Shown here one piece after another: positions 44,945 through 55,600 of a stretch of DNA of 64,000 nucleotides. Made by a program: the position numbers and the translations under genes. The stretch is from contig NZ_JAEKMH010000001.1 of assembly GCF_016411825.1 (NCBI RefSeq), positions 620,001 to 684,000 on the forward strand. Direction: 5' to 3'. The stretch is from Devosia sediminis. Lineage in GTDB: Bacteria; Pseudomonadota; Alphaproteobacteria; Rhizobiales; Devosiaceae. Below the pieces are notes generated by a model, which was given only the letters and a program-made list of their open reading frames with translations, was not told the origin of the DNA and made no database searches. How positions within the stretch are numbered: position 1 is the first letter of the stretch; each line of letters opens with the position of its first letter.

Positions 44945-46336
44945 ATGACTCCACCTCTCTTCACTCTGGACGCGGTTCTGGCTGCGACCGGTGCAAAGGC
45001 CGCCAATGTCTCGGCGAGCGAGATCAATTCGATCTCCATCGACAGCCGCGAATTGGGTCCCGACGCGTTGTTTGTCGCCATCAAGGGCGATCGCTTCGAT
45101 GGGCATGATTTCGTCGACACTGCCCTTGCCAATGGCGCCGTTGCCGCCCTGGTGAGCCGGGGCGAGGGCGAAGGTCGTATCGTCGTAGAGGACGCATTGG
45201 GGGGGCTGCGCGATCTGGCCATTGCGGCGCGCCAGCGCAGCCGGGCCTTTGTGGTCGGTGTCACCGGCAGCGTTGGCAAGACCACGACCAAGGAAGCGCT
45301 GCGCCTGGTCTTCGAGGCAGCGGGGGAAACCCATGCCTCGATAAGAAGCTTCAACAATCACTGGGGCGTGCCGCTGATGCTGGCGCGACTGCCCGAGACG
45401 GCGCAGTTCGGCGTCTTCGAAATGGGCATGAGCGCGCCAGACGAAATCCGGCCGCTGAGCCAGCTCGTGCGCCCGCATGTCGCCGTCATCACCACGATCG
45501 CCCCGGCGCATCTCGAAAATCTCGGCAGCCTCGAAAATATCGCCCGCGCCAAGGCGGAAATCTTCGACGGCGTTGAGCCAGGGGGTACCGTCGTCCTCAA
45601 CGGGGACCACGCGCAGATCAACATCCTCCTTGACGCGGCTGCCGCTGCCGGCATCGCCAATGTCGTGACCTACGGCTTTGCCCGCGGCGTCGACTGGCAG
45701 ATCACCGCCGCCGAAACGGCCGCCGACCGGAGCTTTGCCACCATCGTGCATGGCGACGAGCAACATGCGCTGGCGCTGGGCGTCAGCGGCCGGCATATGC
45801 TGTCCAATGCCACCGCGGCGCTGGCCGTGGCGCATGTGGCCGGCATCGAACCCGGCGTTGCCCTGCGGGCGCTTGCCGGGTTCGGCGCGCAGCCGGGGCG
45901 CGGACAGCGCCTGGCCCTCGGGCCGGCGGAGAAGCCGCTGCTGCTGATCGACGAAAGCTACAATGCCAACACCGCTTCCATGGGCGCGGCGCTCGACGTG
46001 TTCGGCACCATTGCGGCTCCAGATGGCCGCAAGATCGTCATCCTCGGCGACATGCTCGAACTCGGTGCCGCCGCAGATAGTCTTCATGCCAGCCTCGCCG
46101 ACGCGGTCCGGTCGAGCGGCGCCGAGCGTGTCCATCTCGTCGGCAGCCATATGGCAGCGCTCGCGGAAGCCTTGCCGCCGGGTCTCGTGGCCAGCCATTC
46201 CCCAAGCGTTGCGGAAGCCTTGGACGGCGTCATGGCCGACCTTGCCTATGGCGACGCAATTATGGTCAAAGGGTCCAACGGCGTCGGGCTTTCCCGCATC
46301 GTCTCCGAAATCAAGTCGCGTTTCTCGCAGAGCTGA
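44945..46336 (+). CDS. murF: UDP-MurNAc-pentapeptide synthetase MurF
   Basis: A 463-residue Mur ligase that adds D-Ala-D-Ala to the UDP-MurNAc-tripeptide. The ATP loop is VGVTGSVGKTTTKEAL, with GMSAPDEI, the SNATAALAVA helix, IDESYNANTASM and GDMLELG near the end, all typical of MurF. GCGAGCGAAGAGACC gives only a moderate ribosome site. It ends 25 bases before mraY. Confidence 0.96.
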   Translation: MTPPLFTLDAVLAATGAKAANVSASEINSISIDSRELGPDALFVAIKGDRFDGHDFVDTALANGAVAALVSRGEGEGRIVVEDALGGLRDLAIAARQRSRAFVVGVTGSVGKTTTKEALRLVFEAAGETHASIRSFNNHWGVPLMLARLPETAQFGVFEMGMSAPDEIRPLSQLVRPHVAVITTIAPAHLENLGSLENIARAKAEIFDGVEPGGTVVLNGDHAQINILLDAAAAAGIANVVTYGFARGVDWQITAAETAADRSFATIVHGDEQHALALGVSGRHMLSNATAALAVAHVAGIEPGVALRALAGFGAQPGRGQRLALGPAEKPLLLIDESYNANTASMGAALDVFGTIAAPDGRKIVILGDMLELGAAADSLHASLADAVRSSGAERVHLVGSHMAALAEALPPGLVASHSPSVAEALDGVMADLAYGDAIMVKGSNGVGLSRIVSEIKSRFSQS

Positions 46337-46361
46337 CACAGCACAAGAGTAGCCATCCAGA

Positions 46362-47447
46362 ATGCTCTATTTCCTCGGCCAGCTCGGCGAGCAACTCGCC
46401 GCCTTCAACGTCTTCCGCTACATCACTTTCCGTACTGCCGGTGCGGTGGTCACGGCGCTGTTCTTCGTGTTCCTGTTCGGCCCCGGCATGATCGCGCTGC
46501 TGCGTGTCAAGCAGGGCCGCGGCCAGCCGATCCGTGAGGATGGTCCGGCGGGGCACCTGCTGACCAAGAAAGGCACGCCCACCATGGGCGGTCTGATGAT
46601 CCTCTCGGGCGCCGTCATTTCGACGCTGCTCTGGTCGAACCTCACCAACGGCTATGTCTGGGTGGTGCTGTTCGTCACCGTCGGCTTCGGCGCCATCGGC
46701 TTTTACGACGACTATCTCAAGGTCAAGCGCATGAGCCATGCTGGCTTCGGCTCCAAGCAGCGGCTCATTCTCGAAACCCTGATCGGCTGTATGGCTGCCT
46801 TCTTCATTTCGCAATTGGCCGCCGGCTCCTACGGCACCTCGCTGCAATTCCCCTTCGTCAAGGACCTGGCGATCAACCTGGGGTATTTCTACATCTTGTT
46901 CGGCGGCTTCGTGGTCGTCGCGGCCGGCAATTCCGTGAACCTCACCGACGGTCTCGATGGCCTTGCCATTGTGCCGGTCATGGTGGCTGCAGCCTGTTTC
47001 GGCCTCATCGCGTATCTCGTCGGCTCGCAGAACTATGCCGACTACCTGCTGCTCAACAACGTTCCGGGCACGGCCGAGCTTGCCGTGGTCTGCGGCGCGT
47101 TGATCGGCGCCGGCCTGGGCTTCCTCTGGTTCAACGCGCCCCCGGCGCAGATTTTCATGGGCGATACGGGCTCGCTGGCCCTGGGCGGCGCGCTGGGCAC
47201 GATTGCCGTGGCGACCAAGCATGAAATCGTCCTGGCCATTATCGGCGGTCTCTTCGTGCTCGAAACCGTCTCGGTCATCGTGCAGGTCACCTCGTTCCGA
47301 CTTACCGGCAAACGGGTGTTCCGCATGGCGCCCATCCACCACCATTTCGAGCATCTTGGGTGGACGGAAAGCCAGGTGGTGATCCGCTTCTGGATCATCT
47401 CCTTCGTGTTGGCGCTGATCGGCCTTTCCAGCCTCAAGCTGCGCTAG
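46362..47447 (+). CDS. mraY: Phospho-MurNAc-pentapeptide translocase MraY
   Basis: A 361-residue integral membrane enzyme with ten hydrophobic segments that transfers phospho-MurNAc-pentapeptide to undecaprenyl phosphate, giving lipid [16 protein letters not shown] (the DD pair), [13 protein letters not shown] and [15 protein letters not shown] are present. In related genomes murD follows; here the next gene is an unrelated DUF4394 protein. A hairpin lies ten bases after the stop. Confidence 0.97.
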   Translation: MLYFLGQLGEQLAAFNVFRYITFRTAGAVVTALFFVFLFGPGMIALLRVKQGRGQPIREDGPAGHLLTKKGTPTMGGLMILSGAVISTLLWSNLTNGYVWVVLFVTVGFGAIGFYDDYLKVKRMSHAGFGSKQRLILETLIGCMAAFFISQLAAGSYGTSLQFPFVKDLAINLGYFYILFGGFVVVAAGNSVNLTDGLDGLAIVPVMVAAACFGLIAYLVGSQNYADYLLLNNVPGTAELAVVCGALIGAGLGFLWFNAPPAQIFMGDTGSLALGGALGTIAVATKHEIVLAIIGGLFVLETVSVIVQVTSFRLTGKRVFRMAPIHHHFEHLGWTESQVVIRFWIISFVLALIGLSSLKLR

Positions 47448-47457
47448 GGGTGATCAC

Positions 47458-47477
47458 GACCCGGTGACCGCCGGGTC
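47458..47477 (+). terminator. Possible attenuating hairpin after mraY
   Basis: GACCCGG and CCGGGTC form a 7-bp stem around a 6-base loop, followed by CTGAAACTAAAC without a T-run. It may reduce read-through into the DUF4394 gene. The intergenic stretch up to 47583 holds no other gene; a GAGGAG ribosome site appears near 47571. Confidence 0.4.
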
Positions 47478-47583
47478 CTGAAACTAAACGGAAATTCTTC
47501 TCGTAGCTGCGCGTGACGATAGCGTTCGTCCCACAGCCATCCCCGGCCGCCACGAAAAGCGGCTGACAACGAGGAGACTTTCC

Positions 47584-48369
47584 GTGACTGCTACCGCCCG
47601 TATCGCGCTACTTGCCGCCGCCCTTGCCAGCACCACCGCTTTCGCCACCGCCGCCCATGCCGCATCCGCGGTCGGGCTGGTCGACGGCAATACCCTTGTG
47701 ACCTTCGACACCGAAACCCGCGCCGTCACCGGCAGTATGGAAATCACCGGCGTCGAGGGCATAGCCGGCATCGACGTCCGCCCCGCCGACAAGTGGCTCT
47801 ATGGCGTGACCCTGGCCGGTGAAGTCGTGACCATCGATACGGCCACCGGCGAAGCCACGGTCAAGTCTACGCTGTCGGAAAAGCTCCCCAGCTACGAAGG
47901 CGCAATCGTCGATTTCAACCCGATGGCCGACCGCCTGCGCCTGATGGGCACTGATGGCACCAATCACCGCGTGAATGTCGATGACGGCGCCGTCACGGTC
48001 GATGGTTCGCTGGCCTTCGAAGCCGGCGACATGCACGAAGGCGAGACCCCCGCCATTGTTGCGGCCGCCTACATCAACTCGATCGGCAAGCCTGAAGCGA
48101 CGGCCATGTACGATATCGACGCCACCATTGCCGGCCTGATCCAGCAGGTTTCGCCCAATGACGGCACGCTCAAGGCTATCGGCAAGCTGGGCGTGGATGG
48201 CTCGACCTATGCCTTTGACATCGCCGCGACCGAGGACCTGACCAACACGGCCTATCTTGTGGTCGACAACACGCTCCATACTGTCGATCTCGAAACCGGC
48301 GCCGCGGAAGCCTGGGGCACGATCGAAGGCGTTGAAGGCACCATCACCGACATCGCCATCCTGCAGTAA
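47584..48369 (+). CDS. Secreted DUF4394 protein in the murD position
   Basis: A 261-residue protein with a signal peptide (residues 1-26, ending AHAAS) and a repeat-rich beta fold of the DUF4394 type: LVTFDTETRAVTGSMEITGV, GIAGIDVRPADKWLYGVTL, VDFNPMADRLRLMGTDGTNH, VNVDDGAVTVDGSLAF. Function is unknown; the family looks like a partial beta-propeller. The start is GTG, with GAGGAG 8-9 bases upstream. It has no relation to MurD, and it is bounded by hairpins on both sides, so it is likely transcribed alone. Confidence 0.85.
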   Translation: MTATARIALLAAALASTTAFATAAHAASAVGLVDGNTLVTFDTETRAVTGSMEITGVEGIAGIDVRPADKWLYGVTLAGEVVTIDTATGEATVKSTLSEKLPSYEGAIVDFNPMADRLRLMGTDGTNHRVNVDDGAVTVDGSLAFEAGDMHEGETPAIVAAAYINSIGKPEATAMYDIDATIAGLIQQVSPNDGTLKAIGKLGVDGSTYAFDIAATEDLTNTAYLVVDNTLHTVDLETGAAEAWGTIEGVEGTITDIAILQ

Positions 48370-48432
48370 GCAGCGGCCTGAAACTTCCAGGCTATTGGTG
48401 CGTTTCTGTGCATAACCTGTGACGCAGGAGAG

Positions 48433-48464
48433 GGGCCCCGGCAATGAGCCGGGGCCCTTCGTTT
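48433..48464 (+). terminator. Strong terminator after the DUF4394 gene
   Basis: GGGCCCCGGC-AATGA-GCCGGGGCCC forms a perfect 10-bp stem followed by TTCGTTT. It stands 64 bases after the DUF4394 stop and 99 bases before ftsW, so ftsW and the genes behind it probably need their own promoter between here and 48562. Confidence 0.8.
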
Positions 48465-48562
48465 GCGCCGGATTCGCAAAACGCAATCGCCTTGGCAAAT
48501 CGGTAACCAAAGCGGCGCTAGTATCGCGGTCTGTTTCGTCCCGCGTACCTGGTCTGCCTCCC

Positions 48563-49726
48563 ATGATGTTTTCCCGCGCCGAAAAAACCCCGCTGGCCGA
48601 GTGGTGGTGGTCGATCGACCGCGAACTGCTGGTAGCGCTCATCATGCTGCTGACCTGCGGCATGGTGCTCAGTTTCGGTGCCAGCCCGGCCGTGGCCGAA
48701 CGCATTGGCCTCGACGAATGGTACTTCGTGCTCAGGCACGCCATGTTCTGCCTCCTGGCCGTGCCCGTCATGCTGGTGACGTCGCTTTTGAGCCACCGTC
48801 AGGTGCGCTTTGTCGCCCTGGCGGCGCTCGTCGTCATGACGATCCTGCTCTGGGCGACACTGCATTTCGGCAGCGAGATCAAGGGCGCGCGGCGCTGGAT
48901 TTCCATCTTCGGTCAATCCGTGCAGCCCACCGAGTTCGTCAAGCCGGCCTTCGCCGTCATCGGCGCGTGGCTCTTTTCGGAGTTCATGATCCACCGCAAT
49001 GTGCCGGGCCGTACCCTGGCGACGCTGCTGATGCTGACCATCGTGGGGGCGCTGCTGTTGCAGCCGGACCTCGGGCAGACGGCTCTGGTCATGGCCACCT
49101 GGGCGGTACTGCTGTTCTTTTCGGGCATTTCCTGGTGGATCATCATTGGCCTTGGCGGCGCGGCCGGCGGGCTCCTGGTCGGCGCCTATACGATGTTCCC
49201 GCACTTTGCCGACCGCATCGACTCCTTCATCAATCCGGAAGACGGCAATTCCTACCAGATCGACCGGGCGCTTCAGTCGCTCATGGAAGGCGGCTGGTTC
49301 GGTCGCGGCCCGGGTGAAGCGGTCGCCAACAAGCTTATTCCCGACGCCCATGCCGACTTCGTGTTCTCGGCTGCCGCCGGTGAATTCGGCATTCTGTTCT
49401 GCATGGGCCTGGTCTGCCTCATCGGCTTCATCGCCATTCGCGCGCTGCTCGCCGCCCAGCGGCAGTCGAGCCTGTTCGCGCGCCTCGCCGCCTCGACCAT
49501 TGCCGTGCAGTTCGCCATGCAGTCGGGCATCAACCTGGCGGTGAACCTCAATCTGATGCCCGCCAAGGGCATGACGCTGCCTTTCGTTTCCTATGGCGGC
49601 ACGTCCATGATCGCCGTGGCCTTCGGCATGGGCCTGATGCTGGCGCTGACCCGGGTCAAGCCGGAGGAACGCATGGTCACCGGGCTTCCCACCTACCGCA
49701 GTGCCGTGGTAGCCCCCGCCGAATGA
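48563..49726 (+). CDS. ftsW: Septal peptidoglycan polymerase FtsW
   Basis: A 387-residue SEDS-family membrane protein with about ten transmembrane segments that polymerises septal glycan with FtsI. GARRWI, QPTEFVKPAF, LLQPDLGQ, RGPGEAV, DAHADFVFS and the C-terminal MPAKGMTLPFVSYGG are all signature motifs. The ATG at 48563 (with a second ATG right behind) is preferred to the long upstream frame, which runs through a terminator hairpin. murG overlaps its stop (ATGA). Confidence 0.95.
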   Translation: MMFSRAEKTPLAEWWWSIDRELLVALIMLLTCGMVLSFGASPAVAERIGLDEWYFVLRHAMFCLLAVPVMLVTSLLSHRQVRFVALAALVVMTILLWATLHFGSEIKGARRWISIFGQSVQPTEFVKPAFAVIGAWLFSEFMIHRNVPGRTLATLLMLTIVGALLLQPDLGQTALVMATWAVLLFFSGISWWIIIGLGGAAGGLLVGAYTMFPHFADRIDSFINPEDGNSYQIDRALQSLMEGGWFGRGPGEAVANKLIPDAHADFVFSAAAGEFGILFCMGLVCLIGFIAIRALLAAQRQSSLFARLAASTIAVQFAMQSGINLAVNLNLMPAKGMTLPFVSYGGTSMIAVAFGMGLMLALTRVKPEERMVTGLPTYRSAVVAPAE

Positions 49727-50841
49727 AAACCTTCGTCCTTATTGCTGGCGGCACCGGCGGTCACCTGTTTCCGGCCATGGCGCTGGCGCAGGAACTGATC
49801 CGGCGCGGCCATGCGGTCGAACTGATGACCGACCATCGCGTGGAGCACTACGGCGCCGAGTTTCCGGCCCGTCAGATCCACATCATTCCCGCCGCCACGC
49901 CTACAGGCGCCAATCCGCTCAAGATGGCGGGCGCTGGTGTCACCATTCTCCGTGGCATCCACACGGCCTGGCGCAAGCTGCGCAAGGTGCGGCCCGATGC
50001 GGTCGTGGGCTTTGGCGGCTATCCGACATTTCCGCCGTTCATCGCGGCCAACCTGCTCGGCATACCCGGTATCCTGCACGAGCAGAATGCGGTCATGGGC
50101 CGGGCCAACCGGGCGCTGGCCCGCTTCGCCGATATCCTGGCGATGAGCTTTCCCGAAACCCGCTTCGCCGACCAGCGGCACCTCGAAAAGGTGCTCACCG
50201 GCAATCCGGTCCGCGATCGCGTGCGCCCACTCGTCGGCAAGCCCTATCCGGCGCTCGAAGCCAACGGGCCGCTCCGGCTCGTCGTGACCGGCGGCAGCCA
50301 GGGTGCACGGGCGCTGTCCGATATCGTGCCGGCGGCCATTGCGCTGCTTCCCGATGGATTGCGCAGCCGCCTGCAGATCGTGCAGCAGGCGCGGCGCGAG
50401 GATATCGACCGGGTGACCGAGAGCTATCGCCAGTCGCGCACCAGCGTCGAGTTGGCGGCCTTCATTCCCGATCTGCCCGAGCGGATTGCCGACGCGCATC
50501 TGGTGATCTGCCGGGCAGGGGCCTCGACCGTGGCCGAACTGTGCGTCATCGGCCGGCCCGCCATTCTGGTGCCGCTGCCGGGTTCGATCGACAGCGACCA
50601 GAAGTATAACGGCCTCTTCATGCAGGAGGGCGGCGGCGGCTGGGTGGCCGAGCAGGCCACGCTTTCACCGCAATCGCTTGCCACTCGACTTCACGAGCTG
50701 TTGACCGATCCGGCCCAGCTCATCAACGCCGCCGCTGCCGCTCAGACGCTGGGCCAGCCCCGGGCCGTCGAAAAGCTGGCGGACCTGGCTGAAATGCTGG
50801 CCGGCAAGCATACCCAGATCCAAGGGAGTTCCAGACCATGA
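49723..50841 (+). CDS. murG: UDP-GlcNAc:lipid I transferase MurG
   Basis: A 372-residue GT-B glycosyltransferase forming lipid II at the inner face of the membrane. [52 protein letters not shown] and [21 protein letters not shown] fit MurG along its whole length. It is coupled by ATGA overlaps to both ftsW and murC. Confidence 0.97.
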   Translation: MKTFVLIAGGTGGHLFPAMALAQELIRRGHAVELMTDHRVEHYGAEFPARQIHIIPAATPTGANPLKMAGAGVTILRGIHTAWRKLRKVRPDAVVGFGGYPTFPPFIAANLLGIPGILHEQNAVMGRANRALARFADILAMSFPETRFADQRHLEKVLTGNPVRDRVRPLVGKPYPALEANGPLRLVVTGGSQGARALSDIVPAAIALLPDGLRSRLQIVQQARREDIDRVTESYRQSRTSVELAAFIPDLPERIADAHLVICRAGASTVAELCVIGRPAILVPLPGSIDSDQKYNGLFMQEGGGGWVAEQATLSPQSLATRLHELLTDPAQLINAAAAAQTLGQPRAVEKLADLAEMLAGKHTQIQGSSRP

Positions 50842-52256
50842 AGATGCCCCGCAATATCGGGCCGGTCCATTTCATCGGCATTGGCGGCATCGGCATGAGC
50901 GGCATTGCCGAAATCCTGCACAACCAGGGTTATGTGGTGCAGGGGTCCGACGCGGCGCTCAATCCCAATGTGCAGCGCCTGCGCGACATGGGCATCACCG
51001 TCGAGATCGGCCAGAGCGGCGATAATCTCGGCAAGGCCGAAGTGGTCGTCGTCTCCTCGGCCATCAAGAAGGACAATCCGGAGCTGATGGCGGCGCGGGC
51101 CCGCGCCCTGCCGGTGGTCCGCCGCGCCGAAATGCTGGCCGAGATCATGCGCTTCAAGACCGCCATCGCCATTGGCGGCACGCATGGCAAGACCACGACG
51201 ACGACGCTTGTCGCGACGCTGCTCGATGCGGGTAATCTCGACCCCACCGTCATCAATGGCGGCATCATCAATGCCTATGGCACCAATGCGCGCCTGGGTG
51301 GCGGCGAGTGGATGGTGGTGGAGGCCGATGAGAGCGACGGCACCTTCGTCAAGCTCCCGGCCGATGTGGCCGTAATCACCAATATCGACCCCGAGCATCT
51401 CGACCACTATGGCGATTTCGAAGGGGTAAAGAAGGCCTTCCACCAGTTCGTCGAAAACGTGCCCTTCTACGGCTTTGCGGTGATGTGCCTCGATCATCCC
51501 GTCGTGCAGTCGCTGGTGGGTGACATCCGCGATCGCCGCGTCATCACCTATGGCCGTAATCCGCAGGCCGATGTGCGCCTCGTGGAGCTCGAAAATCGCG
51601 GCGGCGTGCAGCATTTCTCGGTCGAGATCCGCGACCGTATCCGCCAGACGCAGCTCCGGATCGACGGGCTCGAACTGCCGATGCCCGGCATTCACAATGC
51701 GCTCAATGCCTTGGCCGCCATCGCGGTGGCCGACCAATTGCACGTGCCCGCCGAAGCCATTCGCAAGGGGCTGCGTGGCTTTACCGGGGTCAAGCGCCGC
51801 TTCACCAAGACCGGCGAAGTCGCCGGTGTCACTGTAATCGACGACTATGGCCACCATCCGGTGGAAATCGCCGCCGTGCTCAAGGCCGCACGCCAGTCGG
51901 CCAAGCGCGACGTGGTCGCCGTGGTGCAACCGCACCGCTATAGCCGCGTCCACGACCTGTTCGACGATTTCGCCGCCTGCTTCAACGATGCCGACACCGT
52001 CATCGTCGCGCCCATCTATGCCGCCGGCGAGCAGCCGCTGCCCGGGGTGACGCACGAGGAACTGGTCAACCGCATCCGCGCCCGCGGTCACCGCGACGCC
52101 CGGGTCATCGACCGCCCAGAAGCGCTCGCGCCGCTGCTCGCCTCACGCGTGGGCGAAGGCGACTATGTCGTTTGCCTCGGCGCCGGCAACATCACCCAAT
52201 GGGCCGCCGCCCTGCCGGGCGAGCTGGAAGCCCTGATCGGCGAGGGCGGCAAATGA
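50838..52256 (+). CDS. murC: UDP-MurNAc:L-alanine ligase MurC
   Basis: A 472-residue Mur ligase that starts the stem peptide. The [14 protein letters not shown] nucleotide fold, ATP loop [49 protein letters not shown] and [10 protein letters not shown] are present. In most relatives murB follows; here ddl starts directly, inside the ATGA overlap, leaving no room for murB. Confidence 0.97.
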   Translation: MKMPRNIGPVHFIGIGGIGMSGIAEILHNQGYVVQGSDAALNPNVQRLRDMGITVEIGQSGDNLGKAEVVVVSSAIKKDNPELMAARARALPVVRRAEMLAEIMRFKTAIAIGGTHGKTTTTTLVATLLDAGNLDPTVINGGIINAYGTNARLGGGEWMVVEADESDGTFVKLPADVAVITNIDPEHLDHYGDFEGVKKAFHQFVENVPFYGFAVMCLDHPVVQSLVGDIRDRRVITYGRNPQADVRLVELENRGGVQHFSVEIRDRIRQTQLRIDGLELPMPGIHNALNALAAIAVADQLHVPAEAIRKGLRGFTGVKRRFTKTGEVAGVTVIDDYGHHPVEIAAVLKAARQSAKRDVVAVVQPHRYSRVHDLFDDFAACFNDADTVIVAPIYAAGEQPLPGVTHEELVNRIRARGHRDARVIDRPEALAPLLASRVGEGDYVVCLGAGNITQWAAALPGELEALIGEGGK

Positions 52257-53173
52257 CCAAGCACGTCGCCGTCCTCATGGGTGGGCTCTCCAATGAGCGA
52301 CCGGTCTCGCTCAGCACCGGCAAGGGTTGTGCGGAAGCCCTGCGCCGGGCCGGCTATCGCGTGACCGAAATCGACGTCGGCTACGATATTGCCGAGCGCC
52401 TGCGCGACGTCGCGCCGGATGTGGCATTCAACGCGCTGCACGGGCGCTATGGCGAGGACGGCACCATCCAGGGCGTGCTGGAATTCCTGCGCATTCCCTA
52501 TACCCATTCGGGCGTGCTCGCCTCGGGCCTGGCCATGGACAAGCACCAGGCCAAGATCATGCTCAAGGCTGCCGGCATTCCGGTGACCGACCATGTCATC
52601 GCCAGCCGGGCCGAGGTCGGGCGTGCGCATGTCCTGCCGCCGCCCTATGTGGTCAAGCCGATTGCTGATGGTTCGAGCTTCGGCGTCATCATCGTCAAGG
52701 CCGGTCAGTCCCATCCGCCGCAGGAAATCCTCGGCGAGGAGTGGAATGGCGGCGAAGAGCTGATGGTCGAGCGCTATATTCCGGGCCGCGAGCTGACCTG
52801 TGCCGTCATGGGCGATGTGGCCCTGCCGGTCACCGAGATCGTCACCGATCTCAGCTTCTACAACTACGAAGCCAAGTATGCGGCAGGTGGATCACGTCAC
52901 ATCCTCCCAGCCGAGGTTAAACCTAAAATTTACGACAAAGTGCAAAAGCTTAGCCTGGCTGCGCATGCGGCTCTCGGCTGCCGGGGCATTACGCGGACGG
53001 ACTTCCGCTACAATGACGCGGTGGGCGAGGATGGCGAGCTGGTCTGTCTGGAAATCAATACCCAGCCAGGCATGACGCCGACCTCGCTGGCGCCAGAGCA
53101 GGCCGCCCATGTGGGCCACAGTTTTGAAGATCTGGTCTCCTGGATGGTGGAGGACGCGAGTTGCAACAGGTAA
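52253..53173 (+). CDS. ddl: D-alanine:D-alanine ligase
   Basis: A 306-residue ATP-grasp ligase that makes D-Ala-D-Ala for Mur[77 protein letters not shown] and [14 protein letters not shown] fit the family. The ATG forms ATGA with the murC stop, so the longer frame inside murC is dropped. Around 52920 there is a short AT-rich run of codons (AAACCTAAAATTTACGAC) without effect on the fold. Confidence 0.95.
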   Translation: MTKHVAVLMGGLSNERPVSLSTGKGCAEALRRAGYRVTEIDVGYDIAERLRDVAPDVAFNALHGRYGEDGTIQGVLEFLRIPYTHSGVLASGLAMDKHQAKIMLKAAGIPVTDHVIASRAEVGRAHVLPPPYVVKPIADGSSFGVIIVKAGQSHPPQEILGEEWNGGEELMVERYIPGRELTCAVMGDVALPVTEIVTDLSFYNYEAKYAAGGSRHILPAEVKPKIYDKVQKLSLAAHAALGCRGITRTDFRYNDAVGEDGELVCLEINTQPGMTPTSLAPEQAAHVGHSFEDLVSWMVEDASCNR

Positions 53174-54048
53174 AGAGCGAGACCTTTCTCGCCGGGGCGC
53201 GGTTGGTGGACCCCCGCGCGCTGCCTGTTCCGACCCGCACGCCGCGTCAGAAACTCGCCAACCGCTTCAACCGTGCCTTCGTGCTGCATGGCGGGCTGAT
53301 CCGCCGAGGGGTCATGATCGCCGCGCTGCTGGCCGGCTGCGTCGCCCTCTATCAGGTCCGCGAGCCGATCGGGATGCTGGCCAACACGGTCGTCGGCCTG
53401 GCGCAGGGCCATTCCGCGCAGGCGGGCCTCGCCATCGGCGAGATCGTCATCTCTGGCCAGACTCTCACCAGCGAGCAGCAGATTTTCGATGCGCTGGGCA
53501 TCCAGCCGCACACTTCGACGCTGGGTTTTGACGTGGAAGCGGCCCGGCAGCGCATTGCCGAATTGCCGGCCGTGGAAACCGTCACCGTACGCAAGACCTA
53601 TCCGGGCGACGTCGCTGTAGTGATCACCGAGAAGGAACCGGTGGCGCGCTGGGCCGTGGATGGCATCACCTTCCTCATCGATGGCCGGGGCGACCAGATC
53701 GGCGAGGCGCAGGGCGCCTATCAGGAATTGCCGCTGGTGATCGGCGATGGCGCGGCCGACGACGCGCTGGTGATGATCCGGGCGCTCAACGGGTTTCCGC
53801 TGTTGCAGGAAGGGCTCGTGGCCCTGTCGCGCATCGCCGACCGTCGCTGGGATCTCATCTACGACACCGGCCTCAGGGTGCAACTGCCCGAACAGGGCGT
53901 GTCCCAGGCCATGACCCGCCTCGTGACCTATCAGAACGATTACCAGCTTCTCGACCGCGACGTGTCCATCATCGATCTTCGGATCGACAACATCGTTGCC
54001 GTTCGCCCTAACAAGCCCGCCGAAGACACCGAAGACTCTGAATCATGA
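53161..54048 (+). CDS. ftsQ: Cell division protein FtsQ
   Basis: A 295-residue bitopic divisome protein. A basic cytoplasmic tail of about 47 residues is followed by one transmembrane helix ([16 protein letters not shown]), a POTRA domain ([41 protein letters not shown]) and the FtsQ beta domain ([19 protein letters not shown]). The TTG start overlaps the end of ddl by 13 bases and is supported by GGTGGAGG just upstream; no ATG gives a complete N-terminal tail. Confidence 0.93.
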   Translation: MQQVKSETFLAGARLVDPRALPVPTRTPRQKLANRFNRAFVLHGGLIRRGVMIAALLAGCVALYQVREPIGMLANTVVGLAQGHSAQAGLAIGEIVISGQTLTSEQQIFDALGIQPHTSTLGFDVEAARQRIAELPAVETVTVRKTYPGDVAVVITEKEPVARWAVDGITFLIDGRGDQIGEAQGAYQELPLVIGDGAADDALVMIRALNGFPLLQEGLVALSRIADRRWDLIYDTGLRVQLPEQGVSQAMTRLVTYQNDYQLLDRDVSIIDLRIDNIVAVRPNKPAEDTEDSES

Positions 54049-55358
54049 TGACCGATGCGATGACCTCCCGGCTGCGGCCGGTTCAGCCGGGCAAGACCAC
54101 GCTGGTGGCAGTGCTTGATATCGGCTCCACCAAGATCTGCTGCGTCATCGCGCGTCTCAGCCCGCGCCCCGAGGGCAGGGCGCTCAAGGGGCGGACGCAC
54201 CAGGCCGAGGTCATCGGCTTTGGCTACGGCCCGTCCTCCGGGGTCAAGAGCGGCGTCGTCACTGATATCGAAAAAGCCGAGCATGCCATCCGCAATGTCG
54301 TGGGCATGGCCGAGCGTGCCGCCGGGCTGACACTTGAATCCGTGCTGGTTAATGTCACGGCCGGCCGGCTGGGTTCGGAAACCTTTTCGGCCGCGGTGTC
54401 GCTTGACGGCCAGGAAGTGGAAAAGGCAGACATTTCTCGCGTCCTCAAGGCGGTCAACGCCCGCTCGGTGCGCCCCGAGCGGTCCATCATCCACGCCCTG
54501 CCGATCGGCTATGCGCTCGATGGTCAGAAGGGCATTCGCGATCCCAAGGGCATGGTCGGCGAAAAGCTCGGCGTCGATGTCGCCGTGGTTTCGGCCGAGA
54601 CGCTGGCCATGCGCAATCTCGAACTGGTGCTGCATCGCTGCCACCTGCAGATCGAGGCGTTGGTCGCCACCCCTTATGCCTCGGGCCTCGCGACCCTGGT
54701 CGACGACGAAGCCCAGCTCGGCGTCGCGTGTATCGACTTCGGCGGCGCGACCACGACAGTCTCGGTCTTCAATGACGGCCATATGGTCTATGCCGACGCC
54801 ATCGCCATTGGCGGCCATCACCTGACCCTCGACATTGCCCGCCAGCTTTCCGTCAGCGTTGCCGATGCCGAGCGCCTGAAGACCCTCCATGGCTCGGTGC
54901 TGCCCGGCCAGGCGGACGAGCGCGAGATGATTGCCATCCAGCCCGTTGGCGCATCGCATGACGAGGCGCCGGGCCAGATCCCGCGCGCCGTACTCACCCG
55001 CATCATGCGCCCGCGCATCGAGGAAATCCTCACCGCCATCCGCGACCGCATGCAGGCCACCGGCATGATGGATGTTTGCGGCCGCCGTTTCGTCTTGACC
55101 GGTGGCGCGAGCGAAATGACCGGCCTGCCGGAAGTCGCGCGTCGCACGCTTGCCCGCAATGTTCGCAACGGCCGCCCGATGGGCATTTCCGGTCTGCCCG
55201 AGATCGCCAAGAGCGCCGCCTTCGCCACCATGGCCGGCATGCTGGTCTATCCGCAGGTCTGCTCGCAGGAATATGCCGAGCCCCGCGGTTCGCGCAAACT
55301 CACCGGTACAGACGGCTATATTGCCCGCGTCGGCAACTGGCTGCGCACCAGCTTCTAG
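54045..55358 (+). CDS. ftsA: Actin-like cell division protein FtsA
   Basis: A 437-residue actin-fold ATPase that tethers FtsZ to the membrane. AVLDIGSTKICC is phosphate loop 1, SGVVTDIEKAEHAI marks the 1C domain, and ACIDFGGATTTVSVF is phosphate loop 2; TGGASEMTGLPEVA is the adenosine motif. The last residues (GYIARVGNWLRTSF) form the amphipathic membrane helix. Start at the ATGA overlap with ftsQ, or the ATG one codon later (TGATG). Confidence 0.96.
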   Translation: MMTDAMTSRLRPVQPGKTTLVAVLDIGSTKICCVIARLSPRPEGRALKGRTHQAEVIGFGYGPSSGVKSGVVTDIEKAEHAIRNVVGMAERAAGLTLESVLVNVTAGRLGSETFSAAVSLDGQEVEKADISRVLKAVNARSVRPERSIIHALPIGYALDGQKGIRDPKGMVGEKLGVDVAVVSAETLAMRNLELVLHRCHLQIEALVATPYASGLATLVDDEAQLGVACIDFGGATTTVSVFNDGHMVYADAIAIGGHHLTLDIARQLSVSVADAERLKTLHGSVLPGQADEREMIAIQPVGASHDEAPGQIPRAVLTRIMRPRIEEILTAIRDRMQATGMMDVCGRRFVLTGGASEMTGLPEVARRTLARNVRNGRPMGISGLPEIAKSAAFATMAGMLVYPQVCSQEYAEPRGSRKLTGTDGYIARVGNWLRTSF

Positions 55359-55490
55359 GCAGGCGCGCATGGGCGAGTTTGCTCCAACAGCGCCATGATC
55401 ACATTTAACGTCGCTGATCACGCGATGTGCCGTCCGGGCTGCCTGGCCCGGATGTCACATCCGTCCCAGCATGCCTGGAGTTTTGGCGTG

Positions 55491-55600
55491 GTTAACGCCT
55501 CGTGAATGCGTAACGCCGCCGTGTCGCAATTTGCGCGGAAGTTAACGCGATCGATGCACTTGTTAGGCTGGAGTTAACGAATTGGCGGGTAAATCTTAAC
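55491..55600 (+). promoter_or_regulatory. Cluster of GTTAAC sites with a CtrA-like box before ftsZ
   Basis: TTAG-GCTGGAG-TTAAC at 55563-55578 is one base from the CtrA consensus TTAA-N7-TTAAC. GTTAACG occurs three times (55491, 55541, 55573) and CTTAAC at 55595, within 110 bases before the ftsZ start. In Caulobacter, CtrA represses ftsZ from such a site. The whole 267-base gap between ftsA and ftsZ (55359-55625) has no coding sequence, so it is a regulated promoter region. Confidence 0.6.
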
